Assembly: GCF_001665575.1 (NCBI RefSeq)
Contig: NZ_LZSU01000043.1
Span: 22,994 to 86,993 of the forward strand
Length of the DNA: 64,000 nt
Origin: Mycobacterium sp. 852013-51886_SCH5428379
Lineage (GTDB): Bacteria; Actinomycetota; Actinomycetes; Mycobacteriales; Mycobacteriaceae
Direction: 5' to 3'
A program made the position numbers and the translations under genes. Under the pieces are notes generated by a model that did not search any database, was not told the origin of the DNA, and saw only the letters and a list, made by a program, of their open reading frames with translations. Below, one piece after another: positions 7,557 to 15,185 of this stretch (positions are counted from its first letter, which is position 1; every line of letters begins with the position of its first letter).

Positions 7557-8965
7557 GCGGCACTGGAGAATGGGAGTGCGTCCTGGACTCCACGGGGCTG
7601 AACGACGTTCCCCGTCAGGATCGGCGGGAGCCCGTGAAGTCTTTCCTGCAAGCTCTCGACGGAGAGTCGCGGCTGCAACGCCCGATCAGGGCCACGACCG
7701 CGTCCTCCACGCGATATGGGACAAAGGCGCTGAGGGAGGAATGCGACGCCGTCGCCAACACCGCAGAGGGCAGCCGCAACGACCGCCTGAACCGGGCCGC
7801 TTTCACAATGGGCCAGCTCGTCGGTGGTGGCGAACTGGCGGAGCATGAGGTCGTGGAACAATTGAGCGACGCCGGACGTCGGGCGGGCCTCGACGACCGA
7901 GAGATCCACGCAACCATCAGATCCGGCACGCAGACGGGCATGAAGGTTCCGCGCCACGGCACAGGACAGCCAGCGAAGCCGACCGCGGGGCTCGCCTCCC
8001 GACTACTCAGCCGGGGTTGCCTGCGCAACCTTCCGAAGCCCATGCCGCTGATCGACAACGTGCTGGATCAAGGGACGACGGCGGTGCTCTACGGAAAGTG
8101 GGGCACAGGGAAGAGTTTCGTCGCACTCGACTGGGCCGCCAGCGTCTCTACCGGCCGGCGCTGGCAGGGCCGTTCGACTGCTCAGCGGCGCGTGCTGTAC
8201 GTCGCCGCCGAAGGTGCCCAAGGGCTGCAGAAGCGGTTGGACGCCTGGGAGGTCGGGCGGGAGCGTGCCATCGACGACCAACAGCTGAGCGTGCTGCCGG
8301 TGGCGGTCAATCTGTTGAACGGCGGCGAGGTCATCGAACTGTGCGACATCATCCGCGACGGCGGCTTTGGCTTCATCGTGTTGGATACGTTGGCCCGTTG
8401 TATGGTAGGGGCCGACGAGAACTCAGCAAAGGACACTGGCATCGCGGTCAGCGCGATGGCGCAACTGGTTCAGGCCACACCGAACGCGCGCGGCGTCGTC
8501 CTCGGTATTCACCACACAGGCAAGGACGGCAAGACGTTGCGCGGGTCGTCGGCGATCGAAGGTGCTGCCGACACGGTGTACTCGATCAAGGCCGGCGGCG
8601 TCGGGTTCGAACTGATCCGCGAGAAGCGTAAAGATGGACCGCAGTACGATCATCATGGCCTCAAGCTCGATCCGGTTGCGGAATCGTGTGTGGTGTCGAA
8701 CTATTCGGCGGGTGGGGGTATGGGCGACCGTGCGATGAAGCTCGCCCTCACCATGCTTCACCACTTACCCCCAGCCGGTGCGACATACTCCAAGCTCCGA
8801 AAAGCAGCAGTCGACAACGGTCAGACCCCGTCGACATTCGAACGCGCACTGACTGACCTGCGGGAGTCCGAGCACGTCGCAAAGGACGGAGCGCTTTACG
8901 CGCTCACCGACGCTGGAAGAGCGTGGGCGTCAACCCTCACCTACCCCCAGACTCCACTTCTCTGA
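7553..8965 (+). CDS. AAA ATPase of RepA/KaiC-like replication type
   Basis: A 470-residue P-loop ATPase. Walker A is GKWGTGKS (181-188) and Walker B is FIVLD (274-278), followed by an HHTGKDGKTLRGSSAIEGAAD segment typical of RepA-like (AAA_25) helicase proteins of plasmids and integrative elements. Residues about 60-135 resemble the small helical region that ends bifunctional primase-polymerases, but no Prim-Pol catalytic domain precedes it. The C-terminus (380-470) looks like a winged-helix DNA-binding tail. The start overlaps the upstream gene (ATGA). It probably helps replicate or maintain the element after excision. A defence-related ATPase role is less likely. Confidence 0.82.
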   Translation: MSGTGEWECVLDSTGLNDVPRQDRREPVKSFLQALDGESRLQRPIRATTASSTRYGTKALREECDAVANTAEGSRNDRLNRAAFTMGQLVGGGELAEHEVVEQLSDAGRRAGLDDREIHATIRSGTQTGMKVPRHGTGQPAKPTAGLASRLLSRGCLRNLPKPMPLIDNVLDQGTTAVLYGKWGTGKSFVALDWAASVSTGRRWQGRSTAQRRVLYVAAEGAQGLQKRLDAWEVGRERAIDDQQLSVLPVAVNLLNGGEVIELCDIIRDGGFGFIVLDTLARCMVGADENSAKDTGIAVSAMAQLVQATPNARGVVLGIHHTGKDGKTLRGSSAIEGAADTVYSIKAGGVGFELIREKRKDGPQYDHHGLKLDPVAESCVVSNYSAGGGMGDRAMKLALTMLHHLPPAGATYSKLRKAAVDNGQTPSTFERALTDLRESEHVAKDGALYALTDAGRAWASTLTYPQTPLL

Positions 8966-8982
8966 GCCGAGCCACCCCCACA

Positions 8983-9006
8983 CCCCCCGTTCTTTAGAAC
9001 GGGGGG
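8983..9006. terminator. Strong hairpin after the AAA ATPase gene
   Basis: CCCCCCGTTCT (8983-8993) and AGAACGGGGGG (8996-9006) form a perfect 11-bp stem with a 2-nt loop, 18 bp after the stop at 8965. There is no T tract, which is common for mycobacterial hairpin terminators. From here to 9288 I see no supported gene. Confidence 0.75.
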
Positions 9007-9288
9007 CTGGGGGACGGTGGGTCAAAAAGTCGTTGATCAACTGCCGTCGAGCCAGTGGGTCGCCGGATTCAGAGAGTCGGAGGACTCAGAGGCTCACCCC
9101 GTTGAGCGTTTGGCCTGTGAACACACAATGGTGCGGCCGTGGGGTCCGCATCTGCGGCCCGTATTCGCCTGTGCGTCGATCACCGGAAGCCCCCCTGCGG
9201 TTCGCGGCCACGGTCGTGAGCTGCGGGTCTTACGGATCGAATCCTTCTGGCCAGCCATCGTTCGTGACACTGCGAACGGCTCCGATCC

Positions 9289-9651
9289 TTACGAGTATCC
9301 CCGCGTTGGCGGCGTTGACTGCGTTGGAATCTTGCCATCGCGATAGTCATAGATCGTCTGTAGCTGGTCGGGGCACATGAAGTGCGCCGCAGCATAAGTG
9401 ATGATCACTGTCTCTTTAGCCACGTAGCCAGCACTGACTGCCGGCGATCCCGCGTATTGCGGGCTAATCTGTTGCCGCAGGTTGGAACAGATGCGCTTGC
9501 CGACGTCGATAATCTCGGAGATGTCCTCGTAGTAGATGCCCTGTTCATCGAGACCGTTGACGAAGTCCCATTGGTCAGCCTCGGCCGGCGCAGCGAAAAC
9601 GACAGCCGCGGTGATAGCGGCGAAGGCTGTGCTCATCTTCTTGAACACCAT
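9289..9651 (-). CDS. DUF732 family secreted protein
   Basis: A 120-residue small exported protein. MVFKKMSTAFAAITAAVVFAA is a Sec signal with likely cleavage after PAEA. The mature part carries the DUF732 pattern: FVNGLDEQGI, then a GKRIC segment, L-rich helix and a second Cys near MCPDQL. The ATG at 9651 is preferred to the longer frame because GGAGGAGAG lies just upstream and the signal peptide starts there. DUF732 proteins are abundant in mycobacteria and have no settled function. Here it is cargo of the integrative element, next to the TIR/SLATT genes. Whether it has a part in their activity is unknown. Confidence 0.82.
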   Translation of the reverse strand: MVFKKMSTAFAAITAAVVFAAPAEADQWDFVNGLDEQGIYYEDISEIIDVGKRICSNLRQQISPQYAGSPAVSAGYVAKETVIITYAAAHFMCPDQLQTIYDYRDGKIPTQSTPPTRGYS

Positions 9652-10069
9652 CTCTCCTCCGAATTGCTCTGGTGGTGCGCGCCCCGTAAGTGTGTCAGCT
9701 GGCACTGTACGAGGATGGCGTTACTGCCTTCCTGGATCGGGGCCGGCGGTACGAACCCCTTTCGTGTGTTACTCCGATCCTTCGGGAGAAAAGATCGGGA
9801 TACAGGATGTCGCCGTACTTCGCCGGTCGAACTTTCGACCCGCCCCCTGGGTAGGGCTGCACGCCCGCCGTAGACACCGACTCGCTTGTTCTACCCAGAC
9901 AGGTGGGCGGTCGTGAAATCGGACTCTGTCGGAGCGCGTCTTAGCTCCCACCACAGTCGGACATCAACAACATGGGAACGTCATGGAAGCATCGGTGCGT
10001 GTTGTCTGAACGAGGGGTTGTGTCGCGGACATCGGTAGACGGTCCTTCGGACCCCCGCTTGAGGCCAGC
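9652..10069. other. Non-coding stretch inside the element
   Basis: About 420 bp between the DUF732 start and the TIR-like gene end. Short frames are present on both strands, but none has a convincing ribosome site or family signature. The DUF732 promoter should lie near 9660-9750. Confidence 0.5.
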
Positions 10070-10660
10070 CTAGGGGCATGCCGCACTGCTCAGACGTCGA
10101 GGTCGTGAGTTGTTGATGAGATGGTTTCGACTTGTCCGCGCGTTGAAAGCGTCACTGATCCACCCTCGCAGAGTCGCTTTCGAACCAGGGTACGAATACC
10201 ATCTGGCGTAGCCGACGTCAGTAGCATTCCCATCTCGCTCGATGTTGTCCTCAACACGGGCCTGCAATTTCCCGCCGCCCGGAAGTTGAACAGCAAGCAG
10301 GCCATTCACCCTGCTAAGCTTGCTGCTGCGAAGTGAGGAATATACTTCCCAGTCGACGTATCGACGCGCCCACGTGCAATTTCCAACGAGGACAATGGTT
10401 ACGGTCGAATCGGCTAAGTACTTCGACCGTATCCGATCCATAATGTAATCCGAATCTTCGCTGTCGATGAAGTCATCTTCATCGGTCACACCGATTGTCT
10501 TAGCTATGAATTCCGTGCCAAAATCGCTTATGAACTGGGTGACTTGATCAACGTCCGCGGCGTGATAGGAAATGAAGCACTTGTGCCGCGTTATGTCAAC
10601 CTTCGACGCTGCAACCCGGTCGGCATACGCTTGCAGTTGTCGCTGTTGATAGTGCCCCAC
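10070..10660 (-). CDS. TIR-like (DUF1863/ThsB-type) domain protein
   Basis: A 196-residue cytosolic protein with a TIR-like fold. It has KCFISYH at residues 27-33 (strand A), an acidic variable loop with repeated Asp at 60-72, then TVTIVLVGNCTWARRYVDWEV at 86-106. The last matches the DUF1863 hallmark (a VLIG-type strand, T..R..V.WE), with E105 where the conserved Glu sits. ThsB of the Thoeris anti-phage system is of this class and makes an NAD-derived signal. The predicted start is a GTG at 10660 preceded by AAGGGGGG. The gene is divergent from a double-SLATT membrane protein, with only about 70 bp between the preferred starts. A Thoeris-like sensor role is inferred. The domain call is good. 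Confidence 0.82.
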   Translation of the reverse strand: MGHYQQRQLQAYADRVAASKVDITRHKCFISYHAADVDQVTQFISDFGTEFIAKTIGVTDEDDFIDSEDSDYIMDRIRSKYLADSTVTIVLVGNCTWARRYVDWEVYSSLRSSKLSRVNGLLAVQLPGGGKLQARVEDNIERDGNATDVGYARWYSYPGSKATLRGWISDAFNARTSRNHLINNSRPRRLSSAACP

Positions 10661-10729
10661 TGGCCCCCCTTGATCTCGTTACACTTCGATCGTATCGCGC
10701 AAGAGCCAGGGAGAGGTCCTGATCGCACC

Positions 10730-11623
10730 GTGACCACAGTTCGCGCCGTTCCAGATTCGGTCATGCCGCACTTGTTCCAAGCAGCCGACAAGGCTTCGTT
10801 GCAGGCGCAGCACTCCTACATCAAAGGGACTCGCAACCGCCTGCTGATGCTCAGTGGTGCCGCCGTAATGGGGGTTCTCTCGTGGAGGGTGGGCGGTGGG
10901 CACGTTGATTTGTTTGGCATCGTCGGAGTGGTCGCCTTCCTTATTGCCACCCTGACAGAACTCGACAGTTGGAGGTCCAGGCCCGACAAAGCCTGGTACG
11001 ACGGTAGGGCTGTGGCCGAGTCCGCTAAGACGCTGGCGTGGAAGTTTGCCGTCGGCGCATTGCCGTTCCCCATCGAGATGGAGCTTACGGAAGCACGACG
11101 AGCTTTGATAAGCCGATTCCAATCGATCCGAGACGAGTTCGAAGGCTTAGAACTAGAGGCACTACCGGCCGCGGCTGTATCAGATTGGATGCTTCAACAA
11201 CGGGGGTCCAACCTGGAAGATCGCCGGCGAACCTATCTGGTTGCGAGGATCAAGGATCAGCAAGAGTGGTACTCGGCAAAAGCGGCGTTGAACAAGAGGC
11301 GATCCAAGCGGTGGCGATTCGCTCTCGTCGCCTTCGAGATAGCGGGAGCGGTGACTTCATTGTTGGCCGCCTTGATCGAGAACATGTTAGCACTTTCGCC
11401 AGCGCTAGCAGCGGTGGTTGCGGCGATGGTCGCTTGGACAGGTGCTAAACAATACGACTTCAACGCACGGGCCTACTCGGCTGCAATCAGTGACCTAGTG
11501 CACGCCGAGGAGAAGCTTAAACTCGCAGAAGACGAAGCATCCTGGGCGAAAGAAGTGGACGACGCAGAGGAAGCAATCAGTCGCGAGCATGTCGTTTGGT
11601 GGGCCACCCGTTCCCGGATCTGA
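10730..11623 (+). CDS. SLATT-domain (DUF4231) membrane protein, two SLATT units
   Basis: A membrane protein of 297 residues from GTG 10730; ATG 10763 is an alternative. An upstream reading of the frame would run into the TIR gene and lacks support. It has two similar units. Unit 1 has a hydrophobic pair at about 36-79, followed by the SLATT signature region WYDGRAVAESAKTLAWKF. Unit 2 has YLVARIKDQQEWYSAKA, then hydrophobic pairs at about 190-212 and 218-238, and a charged coiled-coil tail. SLATT proteins are predicted pore-forming effectors in nucleotide-signal immune systems. No CD-NTase gene is nearby; the partner here is the divergent TIR-like gene. An effector role is inferred, while the family call rests on visible motifs. 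Confidence 0.78.
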   Translation: MTTVRAVPDSVMPHLFQAADKASLQAQHSYIKGTRNRLLMLSGAAVMGVLSWRVGGGHVDLFGIVGVVAFLIATLTELDSWRSRPDKAWYDGRAVAESAKTLAWKFAVGALPFPIEMELTEARRALISRFQSIRDEFEGLELEALPAAAVSDWMLQQRGSNLEDRRRTYLVARIKDQQEWYSAKAALNKRRSKRWRFALVAFEIAGAVTSLLAALIENMLALSPALAAVVAAMVAWTGAKQYDFNARAYSAAISDLVHAEEKLKLAEDEASWAKEVDDAEEAISREHVVWWATRSRI

Positions 11624-11726
11624 CGATCGCGCACCAGCGTTATGCTCGCAGGAAGATTGTCGGTCGCGTGGGGTGACCGCTAAGCAAATCTTGTACCGGC
11701 TCCTTAAACGGCGAGTTCGACTTTTG

Positions 11727-11757
11727 CTTACGCTCCCAGGATCTTACGCTCCCAGGA
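11727..11757 (+). repeat. Short tandem duplication between convergent genes
   Basis: CTTACGCTCCCAGGAT at 11727-11742 is repeated directly at 11743-11757 (last base not matched). It lies in the 159-bp gap between the SLATT and SEFIR-FtsK gene ends. No function is evident. Confidence 0.7.
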
Positions 11758-11782
11758 ATAGCCCCTCATTAGTAGCTACTGC

Positions 11783-13210
11783 CTACTGTTCCACTGGTGA
11801 TGCCAGCGCCAAGGCAGTCCGCATTTGCTCCACAACCAGCCTGAACTCCCGCTCCTGTGCCATCGCGATTTGAACCGGCACACGCTGGCGTGCCCGGATC
11901 AGCACACCGCGTCCGGCAATGTACGGCACTGAGATCGGCATGCATACGAATTCGATCGCTTCGGCTTCGTTGTACATCTTCAGCGCGAGTCGAATATGCG
12001 CTGGGAACGAACTAAGGGTTTCTGGCCGATGTGCGCCGACAAGCACCTGTATTCCCAGTGCCCGCCCATCGGCGGCCGCTCGCAGGATTGCGTCGGCGAC
12101 GTCGCGCGCGTCTTCGTAAAGGTAGCTCCACTCCTCCACGATAAGTAAGATATAGGGGGGCGGGCGCCCAATGTCGGTCGTGGGTGGCTGTGTCCACACT
12201 TCTTCTAAGTCTCGGCAATTGCGCTCGATGACGAGTCTTCGGCGCTCAGCCATCTCGCGCTTAATATAGCCAATAACGTCGCTGAAATTTTCCTTCTCTA
12301 TCGAGTAGCTCATTTCTATATGAGGAAGATCATGCAGCAGGTGATACGGAAAGTCATCACCCTTCCCCGATATTGGCACCATCGATACACACAGAGGTGA
12401 ATTTTTGGCGGCAATCCCCAGCACAACTGTGAAGATGGCTTCGGTTTTTCCGCTCCCCGATACACCGGCTACCGCAAGGTTTGGTCCGTCGGCCCCTAGA
12501 TTGATGTTGACGGATTGGCCGGAAAGGTCAACACCGATTGGCGATTCCAGTACTGGCGCGCGTTGATCCCATAGGGAGGGCGACCATCCTTCGTCCGTGA
12601 GACCGAGCAGCGGGAGCAGTGAAACTTGTTCTGGGAACGAGGAGTCTGCCGGATCGAGCACGATATTGGACCGCCGAGGCGGCAGTACTGGAACGTTGCC
12701 GAGCGGCCCAGGAACCGCTTTAGGTTGATCAGTTAATCGGCGGAGAAGATCTTCGACACTGCTCATGTCGAGCACCGGCATTGTGAAGTAAGTCCACAAT
12801 CCAGGAAATACAAAGTCTGGCAGATCGCTAGCGTCACCACCGGGTAGAACGACCCCTATTATTCGTTGACCAGCAGTTCCCAACTCCCGATACATCGATT
12901 CTCGTAGGATCGTGCCCTCCCACTGCGCGCCACGGCCAACGCCTGGTTCAGCATTTCCTTCGGTCCGAGCCTTGCACGACGGCGACGCAATGCACAGCAC
13001 AATATCTGCGGCGGCAGTTTCGCGGTGCATCCATCTTGACCAATCAAACACCGTGTGCTCGTCGAATTGATCAAGACGAGAATCTATGCCGCATCGACGC
13101 AGCAATTGCGCGAACTCCAGGACGAGGTCCCGGTGCTCCTGGTTCTCGTGGGCGTAGCTTATGAACACACGCAGTCGGTCGTCCCTCGCAGCTTCTCCGC
13201 TCCCTGTCAC
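11783..13210 (-). CDS. SEFIR domain - FtsK/SpoIIIE (EccC-like) ATPase fusion
   Basis: A 475-residue two-module protein. Residues about 12-155 are a SEFIR (TIR-superfamily) domain: LRVFISYAHENQEHRD, GIDSRLDQFD, then VLCIASPSC and GVGRGAQWEGTILRESMY. Residues about 220-440 are an FtsK/SpoIIIE motor like the ATPase units of type VII secretion EccC: Walker A GVSGSGKT (249-256), Walker B ILLIVEE (354-360), VGAHRPE (391-397, the position of the FtsK TQRP motif) and a GRGVLI segment (433-438). There are no membrane segments and no gamma DNA-reading domain. The gene has its own upstream region and converges on the SLATT gene. It may sense or move DNA or protein and signal through SEFIR assembly. No known system name fits, so the role is inferred. 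Confidence 0.85.
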   Translation of the reverse strand: MTGSGEAARDDRLRVFISYAHENQEHRDLVLEFAQLLRRCGIDSRLDQFDEHTVFDWSRWMHRETAAADIVLCIASPSCKARTEGNAEPGVGRGAQWEGTILRESMYRELGTAGQRIIGVVLPGGDASDLPDFVFPGLWTYFTMPVLDMSSVEDLLRRLTDQPKAVPGPLGNVPVLPPRRSNIVLDPADSSFPEQVSLLPLLGLTDEGWSPSLWDQRAPVLESPIGVDLSGQSVNINLGADGPNLAVAGVSGSGKTEAIFTVVLGIAAKNSPLCVSMVPISGKGDDFPYHLLHDLPHIEMSYSIEKENFSDVIGYIKREMAERRRLVIERNCRDLEEVWTQPPTTDIGRPPPYILLIVEEWSYLYEDARDVADAILRAAADGRALGIQVLVGAHRPETLSSFPAHIRLALKMYNEAEAIEFVCMPISVPYIAGRGVLIRARQRVPVQIAMAQEREFRLVVEQMRTALALASPVEQ

Positions 13211-13433
13211 CCGAGTATTGTCACGCGGTGGATTCGCTACGTTGCAGGTTCAAGGAAACAGAACAAATAAAGTTGGTCGCCTTCGAGATCGTCCCCGCCG
13301 CAATCATCGGACTGAGCAAGCGTCACCAAAGTCGACCGATAGCAGTGCTCCGGCTGCATCACGTGTCTCATAACTAAAGAATTGAGAAGGGAGCGGCCAG
13401 AGGTGCGGACGGCGAACGAGCCGCAGGTGGCGA

Positions 13434-13495
13434 TGTCTCAAAAGTTGACTCAAAACTTCAGTCGCATATTGCCGACTTGTGAGACTTTTGAGACA
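13434..13495. promoter_or_regulatory. Candidate resolvase res site
   Basis: TGTCTCAAAAGT (13434-13445) and ACTTTTGAGACA (13484-13495) are a perfect 12-bp inverted repeat. Between them is another CTCAAAA copy, and GAGACTTTT/GAGACAATTTT form direct repeats at the right end. The cluster lies about 40 bp before the resolvase reading frame, where res subsites of Tn3-type resolvases are found. The TGTC...GACA ends also suit resolvase subsites. Confidence 0.55.
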
Positions 13496-13534
13496 ATTTT
13501 GCATGGCATCCGACACCGCCCTTGCCGCGACTGA

Positions 13535-14101
13535 ACTCAGCTTGGTTACGCGCGCGTCAGTACGGCGCATCAGTCACTCGACCAGCAACATGACGCACTG
13601 ATCGCTGCCGGGGTAGACGAGTCGCGCGTATACGCCGACAGATTGTCTGGTACTTCTACACGCGAACAGCGTCCCGGCTTAGCAGCATTGCTTGCCTACG
13701 CCCGCGAAGGCGACGCTATCGTCGTCGTGGGCATTGACCGACTGGGCCGAAATGCGGCTGAGGTGATGACCACCATTAGGGAACTCGGGGAGCGTGGCAT
13801 CGTGCTGCGGTCGCTGCGTGAAGGCATTGATACCGTCAACGCGACGGGGCGAATGGTGGCGGGTGTACTTGCGAGCCTCGCCGAGCTGGAGCTGGAGCTG
13901 GGCCGCGAGCGGCGAGCGGCTTCGCGGGAGGCACGTCGGGCGCGGGGACAGTCGGTAGGTCGCCCAAAGGTTTTGAATGAGTCGAAAGCCGCCCTGGCCC
14001 GGCGGATGCACAGTTCTGGTGAGGCTGCCAGCACTATCGCAGGAACCTTAGGTGTCAGTAGAGCAACGGTCTACCGGGTGCTGGCTCAGACCGACGATTG
14101 A
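13535..14101 (+). pseudogene. Serine recombinase (resolvase/invertase), start lost
   Basis: The frame open from 13535 encodes a nearly complete Tn3/Pin-type resolvase of about 188 residues. TQLGYARVSTAHQ carries the catalytic Ser, GIDRLGRN the catalytic Arg region, a long E helix follows, then GRPKVL and a C-terminal helix-turn-helix (AASTIAGTLGVSRATVYRVL). However, a TGA at 13532-13534 directly precedes TQLGYARVS, and no ATG, GTG or TTG occurs in frame before the catalytic Ser. The first usable start is TTG at 13643, which would give a 152-residue product without the active site. An ATG at 13503 is in another frame. I read it as inactivated at its 5' end. A rare start or frameshift cannot be excluded. 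Confidence 0.65.
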
Positions 14102-14176
14102 GTTTAGTGACAGCTTCGAGCGCACTTTCAGAATGGCTCAGACATTTCCAATCCGAACGCGAAGCGCGAAGCTACG

Positions 14177-14977
14177 ATGCCGCGTGTGGGAGGTGATGAC
14201 GACCGGACCGTCGCAGACCAGCCGCCGACGGAGATAGCCGGCGTTGCAGCGGCAGGCACAGAAGCGGTGCACGCATGGGCGCTCGACGGCTGTGTCGATG
14301 ATTCGCGGATGCCGCGGCTGACACCCCGCCGGGTTACCGCAGTAGCGGTTGCATCTAGCGCGGTCGTGATAGCGGTGGCAGCGGGCGTTGCAGTTCTATA
14401 TCTGCGTGGCGATGAAAGCAGTGCACCGACAGCGGCTTCGGCGCCGCCTCCGCCAGCTGTTGTTCCCCCTCCGCCGTCAAAGCCCCAGCCCTCGCGTTTG
14501 GACGGCACGTACCGCTTATTCCACGACTACAAGAACGCAACCCAGCGCAATGGCCCGGGAAATCAGGGCGTCCCGTTCCGGTGGAACTGGGATGACGCGC
14601 CCATCGACACGTGGTACGCATTCTCATCGACCTGCACTGAGACAACCTGCATCGCGACAGGCGCCGGCCTTCAAAGTGAGCACGGCCCAGCCTTTTCACC
14701 GGATATGAAGCGAGACATGGCACTTGTGCTTCGGAACGGCGAGTGGACCGACATCGAACCAATGCGATGGCGTGGGGAGTGCAGCATTATCGACAGTGGA
14801 GCAATCGCCGGCGAGATTTGGTATGTGCAGACGATGCGGGTGGCCCCCCGCCCGGATGGCACTTTCGTGGGTGACTTGACCACGGTGGTCGAGGGGACGG
14901 GGTGCGAAAGCGAAGGGGACACTTCGGTAGTCCCGGTCGTCTTGTCGCGCATAGGGGACAATGCATCGGTCTCTTAA
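14177..14977 (+). CDS. Single-pass membrane protein with Pro-rich stalk and exported domain
   Basis: A 266-residue protein with an acidic cytosolic N-terminus (1-45), a basic RMPRLTPRRV stop-transfer flank, one transmembrane helix (about 53-75, VTAVAVASSAVVIAVAAGVAVLYL) and a Pro/Ala-rich stalk (80-108). An extracytoplasmic domain follows from LDGTYRLFHDY onward, with Cys pairs (STCTETTC, GEC, GTGC) that may form disulfides. The layout is that of mycobacterial membrane proteins whose outer domain resembles the sensor part found in some Ser/Thr kinases, but no kinase domain is present. It starts 75 bp after the resolvase remnant and is element cargo. The molecular function is unknown. Confidence 0.75.
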   Translation: MPRVGGDDDRTVADQPPTEIAGVAAAGTEAVHAWALDGCVDDSRMPRLTPRRVTAVAVASSAVVIAVAAGVAVLYLRGDESSAPTAASAPPPPAVVPPPPSKPQPSRLDGTYRLFHDYKNATQRNGPGNQGVPFRWNWDDAPIDTWYAFSSTCTETTCIATGAGLQSEHGPAFSPDMKRDMALVLRNGEWTDIEPMRWRGECSIIDSGAIAGEIWYVQTMRVAPRPDGTFVGDLTTVVEGTGCESEGDTSVVPVVLSRIGDNASVS

Positions 14978-15185
14978 TGGCCCGCGTTGCGCCTGTGCGA
15001 TCTGGGCGGTGCGAACATCCGGCAGAAGCTTCTGCCCTCCGTAAGTCCTCAAGCTTGACTTTAGCTACGCCGCAGGGAGCCCTGAGGAAGCCCAGTTGTC
15101 GGTAGCTACGTGTATTAGTGGATTGGAGCACGGCGCCCAATTTTCCGGTCCGCGTGCGACGTCACTACGAAGCAGGAGACCGTTG

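Noticed and set aside
9017..9346. 109-codon + strand frame after the AAA gene
   Set aside because: It runs antisense into the DUF732 gene and has no recognisable protein features.
10070..11623. A CBASS system, as suggested by the SLATT gene
   Set aside because: No CD-NTase or other CBASS gene within the island; the partner is a TIR-like gene, so it is described as Thoeris-like instead.
13304..13570. 88-codon - strand frame over the res-like region
   Set aside because: No ribosome site or family; the region is better explained as a recombination site.
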